The translations under genes and the position numbers were made by a program. From Streptomyces sp. NBC_01549 (GTDB lineage Bacteria > Actinomycetota > Actinomycetes > Streptomycetales > Streptomycetaceae), in contig NZ_JAPEPW010000001.1 of NCBI RefSeq assembly GCF_026339955.1, positions 4,521,001 to 4,585,000 on the forward strand: 64,000 nt of DNA, given 5' to 3'. This document shows, piece by piece, positions 9,230 to 18,507 of the stretch. The notes beneath the pieces were generated by a model. That model made no database searches. It was not told where the DNA came from and was given only the letters and a program-made list of their open reading frames with translations. How positions within the stretch are numbered: the stretch's first letter is position 1; each line of letters begins with the position of its first letter.

Positions 9230-9889
9230 TCACGCGCGCAGATAGGCCAGGACCGCCAGCACCCTGCGATGGGTCGCGTCGGCCGGAGGCAGGTCCAACT
9301 TGGCGAGGATGCTGCCGATGTGCTTGCCCACGGCCGCCTCGGACACCACCAGTTCGCGGGCGATCGCGCCGTTCGACCTGCCCTCCGCGATCAGCGCCAG
9401 GACCTCACGTTCACGTGGGGTGAGCCGCTCCAGCGGATCGCGGCGCCGGCGCAGCAGTTGGCGTACGACTTCGGGGTCGACGACCGTGCCGCCGTCCGCG
9501 ACCTCGCACAGGGCGTCCATGAACTCCTCGACCTGCCCCACCCGGTCCTTCAACAGATAGCCGATCCCCGATCCGTCGCCGGTGTCCAGCAGTTCCGAGG
9601 CGTACGTCCGCTGCACGTACTGGCTGAGCACCAGGACCGGCAGCGTGGGCCGCTTCTCGCGCAGCCGCACCGCCGCGTGCAGCCCCTCGTCCTGGAACGC
9701 CGGGGGCATACGGACGTCTGTCACGACGATGTCGGGTGCGTGCTCCTCGACCGCGGCGACCAGAGCCGGGGCGTCCCCGACGGCCGCGACCACCTCGTGG
9801 CCGCAGCGGGTGAGCAGGCCGACGAGGCCCTCCCGCAGCAGCACGCTGTCCTCGGCCAGAACTACGCGGAGCGATCGGTCCGTTCGCAA
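9230..9889 (-). CDS. NarL/FixJ-family response regulator
   Basis: A 219-residue DNA-binding regulator. The receiver domain starts LRVVLAEDSVLLREGL and carries the phospho-acceptor Asp in DIVVTDVRMPP, with conserved Ser (VLVLSQY) and Lys (YLLKDR). The LuxR-type helix-turn-helix is at the C-terminus (LTPREREVLALIAEGRSNGAIARELVVSEAAVGKH, quoted in parts: LTPREREVL, AVGKHI). A TTG start at 9889 has a ggag five bases before it, and the gene overlaps the sensor kinase end by 28 bp. It probably controls the divergent ABC exporter. Confidence 0.93.
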   Translation of the reverse strand: MRTDRSLRVVLAEDSVLLREGLVGLLTRCGHEVVAAVGDAPALVAAVEEHAPDIVVTDVRMPPAFQDEGLHAAVRLREKRPTLPVLVLSQYVQRTYASELLDTGDGSGIGYLLKDRVGQVEEFMDALCEVADGGTVVDPEVVRQLLRRRRDPLERLTPREREVLALIAEGRSNGAIARELVVSEAAVGKHIGSILAKLDLPPADATHRRVLAVLAYLRA

Positions 9890-11199
9890 GGAAACTCCAC
9901 ACGCAACAGGGTCGGTCCGCCCCGCGGACTGGACAAGGAGAGTCTGCCATCGAGCACCGACACCCGGTCCGCGAGTCCGGTCAGCCCGCTGCCGGCTGCG
10001 GCGTCCGCGCCCCCGTGGCCGTCGTCGCGCACTTGAAGGAACAGACGCCCGTCACGGTGCTCCCCGCTCACCACCGCGCGGCTCGCCCCACTGTGCCTGG
10101 CGACGTTGGCGAGGGCTTCGCAGACCACGAAGTACGCGGCGGCCTCGACCGCCTGGGGCAGCCGTCCGGGCAGCTCAAGGCCGTCGGTGTCGACCGGGAC
10201 CGTCGAACGGTCCGCGGCGTCCGCGACCGCGGCCTGGAGACCGTAGTCCGTGAGGACCTTGGGGTGGATGCCGTGGATGAGTTCGCGCAGCTCCGCGAGT
10301 GCCCTGCCCGCCTCCTCGTGGGCCGTGGCGAGTTGGTCGGCCAGTGGTCCGGGCGGCGCGTCCAGACGGGCCAGTCCCAGCGTCATCGTCAGGGCCACCA
10401 GGCGCTGCTGGGCCCCGTCGTGCAGATCGCGCTCGATGCGCCGCCGCTCCGCCTCGAAGGCGTCCACCAACCGGACGCGTGAGCGTGCCAGTTCCGCGAC
10501 CTTCGCCCCCCAATCGCCCTCGCGCGGCGCGATCAGCACACGCGTCAGTTCCGCCCGGGCACCGGCCGCGACCCCCAGGACATAGGCGCCCAGCGCGAGG
10601 AGGACGAGCCCCAGCACAGCGGTGCCGAAGGCCGTCGGCCAGGTGGTGACCGTCCACTGCTTGAGCACCTTGGTCTCCCGGCCGTCGCCGGCCGTGGCCA
10701 TCAGCAGCGGGGTCGCGGCCATGGACAGCGGGGCGAGCAGGGCGACGGTGATCGCGAGCGCGTCGACCGGCCACAGCAGCCCCGCGAACAGCAGGGCGTA
10801 CCCCAACTCCCGCCATGTCATCCGCTCCCTCAGCCGCGTCGTCAGCCAGGGCCACAGACCTCCCGCTTCGGGCGCCCGATGCCGGACGGGGGCGGGGTCC
10901 CGGTCGATCAGGCGGAGCCTGTGCCGCTCCACCCAGGTCACCGGGATGCCGGAGAGGGCCGCGAGGACCAGCAGCGGGAGCCCCACGAGCACGAGGGCGA
11001 GGATGCCGCCCGCGGCCACCGTGATCACGATGCCCACCAGGGCGACGACGCCGGTCAGGACGCCGGTGAGCAGGTACCCGGCCGAACGCCACGGCCACGA
11101 CGACAGCAGGAAGTCCGGCCTGGGCAGGGCCTGCCAGACATTCCGGGGGTGCGCGGGCGGAGGGTTCATGGGCCGTTGCCGGGGATGCATGGGCGTCAC
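9862..11199 (-). CDS. Sensor histidine kinase with membrane sensor domain
   Basis: A 445-residue kinase of the NarL/LiaS group. The N-terminal half has four or more hydrophobic helices of the 'putative sensor' type (GVVALVGIVITVAAGGILALV, quoted in part as GVVALVGIVITV). The dimerisation box ERRRIERDLHDGAQQRL contains the phosphorylated His, and the ATPase domain has CEALANVARHS, VRDDGHGGAD and GSGLTGLADRV. Small-loop membrane sensors of this kind often report envelope stress or antibiotics through an adjacent ABC exporter, which is the arrangement here. The start could be GTG 11199 or ATG 11190 or 11169; no ribosome site decides between them. Confidence 0.9.
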   Translation of the reverse strand: MTPMHPRQRPMNPPPAHPRNVWQALPRPDFLLSSWPWRSAGYLLTGVLTGVVALVGIVITVAAGGILALVLVGLPLLVLAALSGIPVTWVERHRLRLIDRDPAPVRHRAPEAGGLWPWLTTRLRERMTWRELGYALLFAGLLWPVDALAITVALLAPLSMAATPLLMATAGDGRETKVLKQWTVTTWPTAFGTAVLGLVLLALGAYVLGVAAGARAELTRVLIAPREGDWGAKVAELARSRVRLVDAFEAERRRIERDLHDGAQQRLVALTMTLGLARLDAPPGPLADQLATAHEEAGRALAELRELIHGIHPKVLTDYGLQAAVADAADRSTVPVDTDGLELPGRLPQAVEAAAYFVVCEALANVARHSGASRAVVSGEHRDGRLFLQVRDDGHGGADAAAGSGLTGLADRVSVLDGRLSLSSPRGGPTLLRVEFPCERTDRSA

Positions 11200-11324
11200 C
11201 GTAGAAGGGCCGCCCCGGGCGGTGCCATCGGGGCAGGGGGTGGATCGGAGGTAGGCCTGGCCCTACCTCAAGTCTCGCTTCCGCCGTACCGCGCCGCGGT
11301 ACCTCCACACGGTTTCGTGAAGCC

Positions 11325-12062
11325 ATGAACATCGACGCGATCCAGTTGCACTCCGTCAGCAGGCGCTACGGGTCGGGCGGCGGCGTGGTGACGGCACTCG
11401 ACGAGGTCTCGCTCGGCTTCGCCGAGGGAACGTTCACCGCCGTCATGGGCCCCTCCGGCTCGGGCAAGTCGACCCTGCTGCAGTGCGCGGCCGGGCTGGA
11501 CCGCCCCACGTCGGGGTCGGTCACCGTGGGCGGGACCGATCTGACGAAGCTGAGCGAGACCAGGCTGACCCTCTTGCGACGAGAACGCATCGGCTTCGTC
11601 TTCCAGGCGTTCAACCTGCTGCCGTCCCTTACCGCCGAGCAGAACGTGGCGCTGCCCCTGAGGCTCGCGGGCCGCCGCCCCGCCCGGGCCCGGGTGCGTG
11701 AGGTCCTCGAACAGGTCGGCCTGGGCGACCGGGCGGGGCACCGGCCGACAGAGCTGTCCGGCGGCCAGCAGCAACGCGTCGCCCTGGCCCGCGCCCTGAA
11801 CACCCGCCCCGAGGTGCTCTTCGGCGACGAGCCGACCGGAGCCCTCGACTCGCGGACCGGCCGTGAGGTACTGAGCCTGCTGCGCGGCATGGCCGACGGC
11901 GGGCGCCAGACGATCATCATGGTCACGCACGATCCGGTGGCCGCCGCGTACGCCGACCGCGTGGTCTTCCTCGTCGACGGGCGGGTCGACGGTGAGGTGG
12001 TCGGGGCCGGTGCCGAGGACATCGCCGCGCGCATGACCAAACTGGAGGCACTGCCGTGTTGA
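11325..12062 (+). CDS. ABC transporter ATP-binding protein (MacB/LolD type)
   Basis: The nucleotide-binding subunit of an exporter, 245 residues, with Walker A MGPSGSGKST, Q-loop FVFQAFNLLPSL, signature LSGGQQQRVALARAL, Walker B EVLFGDEPTGALD and H-loop MVTHD. The FNLLP and TGALDS forms are characteristic of ATPases that partner FtsX-like permeases. It overlaps the permease start by 7 bp. It is divergent from the two-component genes with about 125 bp between, which must hold both promoters. Confidence 0.95.
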   Translation: MNIDAIQLHSVSRRYGSGGGVVTALDEVSLGFAEGTFTAVMGPSGSGKSTLLQCAAGLDRPTSGSVTVGGTDLTKLSETRLTLLRRERIGFVFQAFNLLPSLTAEQNVALPLRLAGRRPARARVREVLEQVGLGDRAGHRPTELSGGQQQRVALARALNTRPEVLFGDEPTGALDSRTGREVLSLLRGMADGGRQTIIMVTHDPVAAAYADRVVFLVDGRVDGEVVGAGAEDIAARMTKLEALPC

Positions 12063-14548
12063 GCGTCGCCCTGCGCACCCTGCGCACTCGCTGGGTCACC
12101 TTCGCCGGCACGTTCGTCGCGCTCTCGCTGGGTGTCGCGCTGATCGCGGTGACGGTCCTGGCCCTCGCCTCGTCGCTGAACGCGCCCGCCGGGAAACCCG
12201 AACGGTTCGCCGCCGCGCCGGTCGTGGTCAGGGGAGCGGACACCCTGCGCGTGCCCACCTCGATCGGCGTCCGGGTCGACAAGCTCGCCCAGCCGCGTGC
12301 CATGCCCGCCGGGACCGTCGCGAAACTGAGGAAGCTCGGCACGGTCGTCGAGGACCGGTCGTTCGCCGTACGGGCCCGGGGCGGCCGCGGCGAACTGGTG
12401 GGCCACCCCTGGTCCACCGCGGCCTTCGCCCCGTACGAGATCGACGCGGGACGCGCGCCCCGGGCGGCCGACGAGGTCGTCGTCAGCGGCGACTGGGCGA
12501 AGCCGGGGGAGCGCGTACGGACCGATCGCGGCACGGTACGGGTGGTCGGCGTCGTACGGGTGGTCCGCACAGAACGGGTCGGTGGCCCCGCCGCCGGACG
12601 TGGCTTCGAGAACGCGGTCTTCTACGTCGACGAGCGCGCCGCCGCACTGTCGCCCGGCAGCGTCCAGCTCGTCGTGGAGGCCGACGCGGCGGCCGTGCGC
12701 GAGGCGGTACGCGCCAGTACGGGCGTCCAGGTCCTCACCGGTGACGCGCGCCGTTACGCCGACGCCGACCCGGACCGGGACAGCGCGGCGCTGACCGCGA
12801 TGAACGCCCTGTTCGGCACGGCCGGCGGTGTCACCGGCTTCGTCTCGGTCTTCGTGGTGGCGTCCACCTTCGCCTTCGCGGTCGCCCAGCGGCGCCGGGA
12901 GTTCGGGCTGCTGCGCACGGCCGGGGCGACCCCGGGACAGATCCGCCGAATGGTCTTCGCCGAAGCCCTGGTGGTGGGCGCGCTCGCCTCGGCCACCGGA
13001 TGCGGGCTCGGCGCGTACGGTGCGCCACGGCTGGCCGCACGGATGGTCGACGGCGGACTCGCACCGAGCTGGTTCACCATCGGCGACGCCACCTGGCCCT
13101 ACCACTTGGCGTTCTGGACAGGCCTGCTCGTCGCGCTGTGCGGCGTGGCGGCCGCCTCCTGGCGGGCGGGCCGCACAGCCCCCGTCCAGGCGCTGGGCGA
13201 GGCCTCCGTGGACACCCGGACGATGACCACGGGCCGCAGGCTGTCCGGCCTGGCCCTGCTGGCGACCGCCGCCGTGACGCTCGTCCTCGCCCTCGTCGGC
13301 GCCCCGGGTGAACTGCTGCACCGGAAGACCTATGTGAGCCGACCGATGCTGATGATCACCGCGGTCGCCCTGCTCGCGCCGGCAGTGGTGCGCCCGCTGA
13401 CCCGGCTGATCGCCTGGCTCCCGGCCCAACTCCCCGGCGCCGGCGGCATGCTGGTCCGGGAGAACGCCGCCGCCGGTGTGCGCCGCACCGCCGCGATCGC
13501 GGCGCCGGTCCTGGTCACCGTCGCCCTCACCGGCTCGCTGCTGGGCGCGACCGCGACCCTGAACGAGGCGAAGGCCGACGAGACGCGCCGGCAGACGTCC
13601 GCCGACTTCGTCGTCACCCCGGCGAACGGCGCGGGCTTCGACGCGGTGACACTGCGCGGGCTGCGCCAGGTGTCCGGCGCGGAGGTGTCCGCGACCTCGT
13701 CGAGCGCCGTCCACGTTCTGGAGGACGGCGTGTCACTGGTCAAGTCCGAGGCGCGCGCGGCGGATCCCGGACCGATCGCCGCAACCACCCGGCTGCCGCT
13801 CGAGGCCGGGAGGACGAGCGACCTCGACGACGACTCGATCATCGTCAACCGGGAATGGCAGCGTCACACCGTGGGGCAGCGGGTGCTGGTGTGGCTCGGC
13901 GACGGCACGAGGAAGTCGCTGCGGATCGCCGCGGTGATGACCACGGGCACCGGAAACAACGGCGTGTACGTCACTCCGCGCAACGCCCCAGGCGCCACCG
14001 TCGACCGGGTCGACGTCGCCCTCGCCGCCGGTGCCGACGCGCGCGCCGTGGCCGCGGGGCTGCGTACGGCGGTGCGTACCTCGGGCGGACAGGTCCTCAC
14101 CAAGGACCAGTGGGTGCAGGCGAGTTACCCCGAGACGAACCGGACGACCCGGCTCGGCCTCCTGCTGGTCCTGGGCATCGCCCTCCTCTACACCGGTATC
14201 TCCCTGGCCAACACCATGGTCATGGCGACCTCCGACCGGGTGCGCGACCTGGCCGTGCTGCGCCTGGCCGGAGCCCCCCGGTGGCAGGTGCTCCGGCTGG
14301 TGGGTGCGGAGGCGCTGACGGTCGTCACGGTCGGTGGAGTACTGGGACTCCTCGTCGCAGGGGTCAACCTGTTGGGCATGTGGAGCGCCCTGGGTCTGCT
14401 GTCGGCCCCGACCGCGATCGAGGTCCCGTGGACGGCCATCGGTGCGGTCGTCGGCGCCTGCGCGGCGCTGGCCTTCGTCTCGTCCGTCATCCCCGCCGCA
14501 CTCGCCCTGAGGCGCCGGGCGGTGGAACTGGCGGGCGTCCGGGAGTGA
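12056..14548 (+). CDS. ABC transporter permease, two FtsX domains
   Basis: An 830-residue membrane protein with ten predicted helices: an N-terminal helix, a large external domain, a first FtsX triplet (about residues 250-380, including RRREFGLLRTAGATPGQIRRM), central helices, a second external domain and a C-terminal FtsX triplet (VRDLAVLRLAGAPRWQVLRL). Both copies of the coupling motif LLRTAGAT/VLRLAGAP are visible, so one chain can form the full transmembrane unit with two ATPase subunits. This is the layout of BceB/YtrF-like exporters in actinobacteria that handle antimicrobial peptides or lipids. The substrate is unknown. Confidence 0.92.
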   Translation: MLSVALRTLRTRWVTFAGTFVALSLGVALIAVTVLALASSLNAPAGKPERFAAAPVVVRGADTLRVPTSIGVRVDKLAQPRAMPAGTVAKLRKLGTVVEDRSFAVRARGGRGELVGHPWSTAAFAPYEIDAGRAPRAADEVVVSGDWAKPGERVRTDRGTVRVVGVVRVVRTERVGGPAAGRGFENAVFYVDERAAALSPGSVQLVVEADAAAVREAVRASTGVQVLTGDARRYADADPDRDSAALTAMNALFGTAGGVTGFVSVFVVASTFAFAVAQRRREFGLLRTAGATPGQIRRMVFAEALVVGALASATGCGLGAYGAPRLAARMVDGGLAPSWFTIGDATWPYHLAFWTGLLVALCGVAAASWRAGRTAPVQALGEASVDTRTMTTGRRLSGLALLATAAVTLVLALVGAPGELLHRKTYVSRPMLMITAVALLAPAVVRPLTRLIAWLPAQLPGAGGMLVRENAAAGVRRTAAIAAPVLVTVALTGSLLGATATLNEAKADETRRQTSADFVVTPANGAGFDAVTLRGLRQVSGAEVSATSSSAVHVLEDGVSLVKSEARAADPGPIAATTRLPLEAGRTSDLDDDSIIVNREWQRHTVGQRVLVWLGDGTRKSLRIAAVMTTGTGNNGVYVTPRNAPGATVDRVDVALAAGADARAVAAGLRTAVRTSGGQVLTKDQWVQASYPETNRTTRLGLLLVLGIALLYTGISLANTMVMATSDRVRDLAVLRLAGAPRWQVLRLVGAEALTVVTVGGVLGLLVAGVNLLGMWSALGLLSAPTAIEVPWTAIGAVVGACAALAFVSSVIPAALALRRRAVELAGVRE

Positions 14549-14560
14549 ACCCCAGTGCAG

Positions 14561-15511
14561 CTAGGTGGTCGTCCGTGCGGTGGTCGCGGCGATGGTTTCC
14601 AGCGAGTTGATGAGCAGGTCCCACAGACGCTCGGTGTGCAGCTTGGTCGCCACGGAGGTGTTCGCCGGGCCGGAGCCGCCGCGGAAGTCGGTGACCGTCA
14701 TGCCGTAGGTCGCCGTACCCCGTAGCTCGACCTCGACATGGGCCGGTGTGACCTCCATCAGGCTCGGGTCGATGGCACGGCCGACCGCGCACGCGTCGTG
14801 GATCGTGGCCGTCGCGCCGTGCACCTTGCCGACGGTGGCGTTGTAGTGGTCGAGGAGGTCGACGACGAACCGGGACACGGTTGTGCCCAACGCCCCGATG
14901 CGGGCCAGCAGTTGCGGTGTGGCGGCGGCCTGGGCGGTCAGGTCGAGGCCGACCATGGTCAGGGGCCAGCCCGCCGAGAAGACGATCGCGGCGGCCTCGG
15001 GGTCGGCGTGGATGTTGAACTCGGCCGCCGGTGTGACGTTGCCGCGGGTGTACGACCCGCCCATCAGGACAACCTCCTTGACCAGTGCGGCGATACGGGG
15101 TTCCCGGCGCAGCGCCAGCGCGATGTTGGTCAGGGGTGCGGTGGGGACGAGGGTGATCTCACCGGGGTGGGCGAGGACCGTCTCGATGATCAGATCGACG
15201 GCGTGCCGGGGGTCGGCCTCCATGGCCGGAGGGATGAAGGCGGGGCCGTCCATCCCGGTGTCGCCGTGGATCTCGGCGGCGAGGGTCTGGTCACGGACGA
15301 GGGGACGGGCGGCACCGGCCGCGACCGGTATGCCGTGCAGGCCGGCCAGGGTGCACACCTGGCGGGCGTTCAGGGTGACCTTCTCGATGGTCTGGTTGCC
15401 GGCGACGGTCGTGACGGCGACGATCTCGACGTCGGGGTTCCCCGCGGCGAGCAGGATGGCGATGGCGTCGTCGAGCCCGGGGTCGCAGTCGATGATGATC
15501 TTCTTGCGCAT
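14561..15511 (-). CDS. Nucleoside hydrolase (IUNH family)
   Basis: Hydrolyses the N-glycosidic bond of ribonucleosides to release ribose and base. The 316-residue protein starts with the calcium-binding DCDPGLDDAIAILLA signature and contains VAVTTVAGNQ, the GPLTNIA-like APLTNIALALRREP, VLMGGSY, AEFNIHADPEAAAIVF and the C-terminal IHDACAV. All acidic ligands of the active site are present. It converges on the permease with a 12-bp gap. The tail ATTARTTT is simple sequence. The ATG at 15511 has aaggacg upstream. Confidence 0.93.
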   Translation of the reverse strand: MRKKIIIDCDPGLDDAIAILLAAGNPDVEIVAVTTVAGNQTIEKVTLNARQVCTLAGLHGIPVAAGAARPLVRDQTLAAEIHGDTGMDGPAFIPPAMEADPRHAVDLIIETVLAHPGEITLVPTAPLTNIALALRREPRIAALVKEVVLMGGSYTRGNVTPAAEFNIHADPEAAAIVFSAGWPLTMVGLDLTAQAAATPQLLARIGALGTTVSRFVVDLLDHYNATVGKVHGATATIHDACAVGRAIDPSLMEVTPAHVEVELRGTATYGMTVTDFRGGSGPANTSVATKLHTERLWDLLINSLETIAATTARTTT

Positions 15512-15655
15512 GGGCGTCCTTCGGGGTGGGACGGGATGCGGACCGGATCACTGGAAACAGCGTGCGCCAGGCCCACCCTGCCCTTGTCGGCCACACGCCA
15601 CCCCTGTCGGCCCCACCCCGCCCCTTTCGCGCAGGCTCACCTCATTCGCGCAGGG

Positions 15656-15964
15656 TCACCTCAGCGGATGCGAGGTCCTCCCCGATGCCTCGTCGATCTC
15701 GTCGTGCGCCTTGGTCAACAGCTTCATCGCCAGTTCGTTGAGCGCCCGCGCGCCCGCGACCTCCTCGCCGACTCTCGGCTGGTTGGCGTCGGAGGGGTGG
15801 CGGCTGGCGTACCCGTGGGCGCGTACCTCGTTCCCGTCGGGGAGCCGAAGGAGAGCGGCGGCGCGGGTGCGGTGGTCGTCCTCCTCGAACTCGATCTCGA
15901 CGTGCCAGCCGACGGCGGTCATTCCGTGCACCGCGGCCGGTTGCGACTGTGTCGTCTGTGTCAT
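15656..15964 (-). CDS. DUF1876 (dsRBD-like) small protein
   Basis: A 102-residue cytoplasmic protein of the actinobacterial DUF1876 family, recognisable from GWHVEIEFEEDDHRTRAAALLRLPDG, quoted here in parts as WHVEIEFEED and TRAAALLRL, followed by GYASRHPSD and VGEEVAGARAL. The fold resembles a double-stranded-RNA-binding domain, but no RNA role has been shown. The ATG at 15964 is chosen because GGAGG lies about nine bases upstream; the GTG at 15973 would be too close to that site. Confidence 0.85.
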   Translation of the reverse strand: MTQTTQSQPAAVHGMTAVGWHVEIEFEEDDHRTRAAALLRLPDGNEVRAHGYASRHPSDANQPRVGEEVAGARALNELAMKLLTKAHDEIDEASGRTSHPLR

Positions 15965-16120
15965 TGCGATCACCTCCGAGGCGGGCCCCAGCCCCTGGTA
16001 CGGGCCTCGGCCCCTACTACCAGAGTGTGCTTCTTCGCCCGACTCCGCACGGGATGACGGCCGATATCGACAAGAAGTGACGGAACGACCACGAACCGCG
16101 TCGGAAACGAGCTTGTCGGC

Positions 16121-17056
16121 TCACCGCGGTGGGGCTTCCAGGATGAGGCGGATCTCGGTCACCTCATAGCCCGCGCGGTCGAAGGCGGCGGCCATCGGAA
16201 CGTTGACGGTGTCCGTCGTAGCGGTGACGCGGTCGGCGCCCTCGCTCGCGTGGAACCTGGTGATCTCGGCGAGGACTTCGTCGATCAGGCCCTGTCCGCG
16301 CTGTTCCGGGACGACACCCAGGTAGCCGACGTTTCGGTGGTAGGGGGTCGCGGAAGGGATGGCCAGGCCCGCCAGAGTGCCGTCCGGGAGTTCGCCGAGG
16401 CGCCACCAGGAGCGCTCACCGGGACAGTCGAGGTAGAACTCGATGTCCTCGCGGGCCAGTTGCTCGGCGTCCATCGAGCGGAGCTCGTTCCGCGTGTGCT
16501 GATCCAGGCTCCCGGCCGACAGCCGGATGAACGCGTCGAGGAACTCCTCGTCCGTGCCCTCCCGGAAGATCAGCTTCCCCGCGGGCGCGGGGACCTCGGC
16601 GGCCGGTGTCCACTCGTACCGCAGACGCTCGATCTCGCTGCTCAGTCCGGACCTGCGCGCCGCCTCCCTGCGCCAGGCCACCGCGTCGACCAGCACGGGG
16701 TCGCTCCGCCAGTCGCGGGGCAGCGAGATGTTGTAAACGGGAAGAGCCCCGAAGGCGGCATGGCCGGCGGCCAGCAGCCCGGAGGCGATGGCGACCGGGT
16801 CGACGACGCCGGAGCGTACCTGGAGGCAGTCGAGCGCGATCGGCCGCGCGCTGTCGGCACGGCCCCACCACAGGGCGCGAGCCAGGATCTCCCCGTTCTC
16901 GTCCTCGGCGAACCAGATCCACTCGGGGCGGAACTGGTCGCTAGCGAGCTCCTCCCGGATCTTTTCCGCGGTCAGGGCGGGGACGGGACCGTCGGCCGGG
17001 TAGGCGGCGGCGCGGTCGAGGTCTACGGGGTCTGCGGTGGCAGCGCGGAAAAGCAT
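16121..17056 (-). CDS. GNAT-family N-acetyltransferase
   Basis: A 311-residue protein with two GNAT-like halves. The C-terminal half carries the acetyl-CoA loop in YLGVVPEQRGQGLIDEVL and the typical ending AAAFDRAGYEV. The N-terminal half (EWIWFAEDENGEILARALWWG) looks like a degenerate copy lacking the pyrophosphate loop. The acceptor cannot be predicted. It is a single gene with its own promoter upstream of 17056. Confidence 0.82.
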   Translation of the reverse strand: MLFRAATADPVDLDRAAAYPADGPVPALTAEKIREELASDQFRPEWIWFAEDENGEILARALWWGRADSARPIALDCLQVRSGVVDPVAIASGLLAAGHAAFGALPVYNISLPRDWRSDPVLVDAVAWRREAARRSGLSSEIERLRYEWTPAAEVPAPAGKLIFREGTDEEFLDAFIRLSAGSLDQHTRNELRSMDAEQLAREDIEFYLDCPGERSWWRLGELPDGTLAGLAIPSATPYHRNVGYLGVVPEQRGQGLIDEVLAEITRFHASEGADRVTATTDTVNVPMAAAFDRAGYEVTEIRLILEAPPR

Positions 17057-17147
17057 TCGATCATGGTCCCACCGTGGGGCCGTACGGGGCCACGTCTTTT
17101 TTCGACCAGAGCTGACCAGAGCTGACCGGGGCGGGTGTCACGTGGTC

Positions 17148-17624
17148 TCAGTTGTCGAACCAGACGACGAGGCGGACGTTCTCGGCTCCGCGGCGCTCGG
17201 CGAGGGTGCGCATTACCGTCCACACGTCGCCCCAGTCCTCGTCCCGCACCGCCTGTCGCCGGGTGAGCCGATCGTCACGCGCCGGCCGCTGCGCGAGTGG
17301 TGCTGCCGGTTCGTCCCACTCCGCCGCCTCCAGCTCGGCCCAATCGATCCAAGAGGGACTGTGGGCGTCCTCGAGTTCCCACTGGTAGGCCCGTGCGGCC
17401 GCTCGGGAGGCGTCCTGCGGGAAACCCCGCCGCGCCGCAAGGGGCTCGAAGGATCCGTTCCGGACTCCGAAGAGGCAGCCGAATGCCTCGTACGACCGGT
17501 CGTTGTAGACATGGGCCAGCGCCATGGCCGCGTGCCAGCGGAGAAAAGGCTCGTCGTCGTCGGGTTCGGAGGTGTCGATGTGGCTGCTTCTGACCTCGAT
17601 GAACCCATGTATGTCCGTGCCCAT
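17148..17624 (-). CDS. Hypothetical protein beginning MGTDIHGF
   Basis: A 158-residue acidic soluble protein. The opening MGTDIHGFIEVR and the internal YEAFGCLFGVR match a type of uncharacterised protein often seen in phage and actinobacterial genomes. No catalytic motif is evident. It is the last chromosomal gene before the left repeat of the integrative element, about 70 bp from where the long repeat starts, so it may mark the element's neighbour or be a leftover of an earlier insertion. Confidence 0.65.
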   Translation of the reverse strand: MGTDIHGFIEVRSSHIDTSEPDDDEPFLRWHAAMALAHVYNDRSYEAFGCLFGVRNGSFEPLAARRGFPQDASRAAARAYQWELEDAHSPSWIDWAELEAAEWDEPAAPLAQRPARDDRLTRRQAVRDEDWGDVWTVMRTLAERRGAENVRLVVWFDN

Positions 17625-17694
17625 GACAGCGATCCTTCCAGGCGGACCCGACCGCTCACGAGCGGAGACTCACGGCCGCATGACAGAGCTGAGC

Positions 17695-17841
17695 GCGAGG
17701 TCGCTCGGTAGTGACCGGTGGCGATCGGTGGCGACGGCCAGTGACGGGGCGGCTACCAGCGTGGTCGGTGAACGGCCAGGTCACGGGCCCCCGGCCGAAC
17801 GGGTTCCCTTCGAGGGGTAGCCGTCAGGCAAGATGGGGTGT
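17695..17841 (+). repeat. Left long repeat with 31-bp core (attL candidate)
   Basis: This 147-bp segment is an imperfect direct copy of 24666-24802. Its last 31 bases (17811-17841, ending AGATGGGGTGT) are identical in both copies, and similarity stops abruptly after the core. It carries tandem units of the GTGACCGGTGGCGA type, with one extra unit compared with the right copy. The truncated integrase gene lies just inside, the usual place for an att site. Confidence 0.8.
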
Positions 17842-17867
17842 TACTTGCCGAACGAGGGCATGAAACA

Positions 17868-17902
17868 GCCCCTCACCAGCGGGTTTCCCGTCGATGAGGG
17901 GC
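17868..17902 (-). terminator. Terminator-like hairpin after integrase remnant
   Basis: GCCCCTCA at 17868-17875 pairs perfectly with TGAGGGGC at 17895-17902 around a 19-base loop. It lies directly downstream of the minus-strand integrase stop. Confidence 0.5.
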
Positions 17903-17906
17903 CGTG

Positions 17907-18507
17907 TCAGGCGGCTTGGGCCGTCTCTGGGCCGTCATGGGTGTGACCGGCGGCCCGGTACATCGCACTGATGGCTTTCCGGGTCCGGGTCTCGCTGCTC
18001 GGCACCAGGTGGGTGTACACGCGGAGCGTGAATCCGGGGTCGCTGTGACCGAGGTACAGGCTCAGCGCCTTGATGTTCTCCCCGGCGTCCAGGAGGACCG
18101 ACGCGTAGAAGTGCCGCAGGGCGTGCATGCCGTGCTCGCGTGCGGCTGTGTAGCGCTGCCCCTTCTCGGGAACCGGGATGATTCCGGCGGACGCCAGCGC
18201 GGGTTTCCACGATTGATCGTTGAACCCGTTGCTCCACAGGGCGGCGCCCACACCGCTCGTGAAAACGAGCCGATGCGTGACCTTCGGCCCGGTCGGCGTC
18301 AGCCAGGGCAAGGTGATCTCAACCGGCGGGAAGCGCTTCATGTGCTCGGCCAAGGCCGCCGACACCTCAGGGTCCAGCGGCACGTCACGGAGCTTGCCGC
18401 GCTTGGGCGGCGCGAAGACCAGCGAGCCGCGGACCTTCTTGACCTGCTGCCGCACGTAGAGCCAGCCGAGATCACCGAGGTTGTCGACCGCCAGACCGAA
18501 GATCTCG
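17907..18507 (-). pseudogene. C-terminal remnant of tyrosine site-specific integrase
   Basis: About 200 residues of the catalytic domain of a phage-type integrase. It runs from GEIFGLAVDNLG through VRQQVKKVRGSLVFAPPKRG, HGMHALRHFYASVLLDAGE and LGHSDPGFTLRVYTHLVP to the stop at 17907. The His-x-x-Arg box and the nucleophilic Tyr are present, but the first catalytic Arg region (normally just before GE.FGL) and the whole N-terminal DNA-binding half are gone. Upstream of about 18507 the integrase-like reading ends and an unrelated plus-strand gene tail begins, so a deletion or recombination junction cuts the gene. It cannot be active. Confidence 0.85.
17917..17935 (+). repeat. Left arm-type repeat pair (TGGGCCGT twice)
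   Basis: Two TGGGCCGT octamers separated by three bases lie inside the integrase 3' end. The same 19-bp unit with one change occurs at 24647-24665 near the other end, in the same orientation. Confidence 0.55.

Noticed and set aside
11366..13714. 782-codon minus-strand frame over the ABC exporter
   Set aside because: It is a shadow of the ATPase and permease genes, with low-complexity translation.
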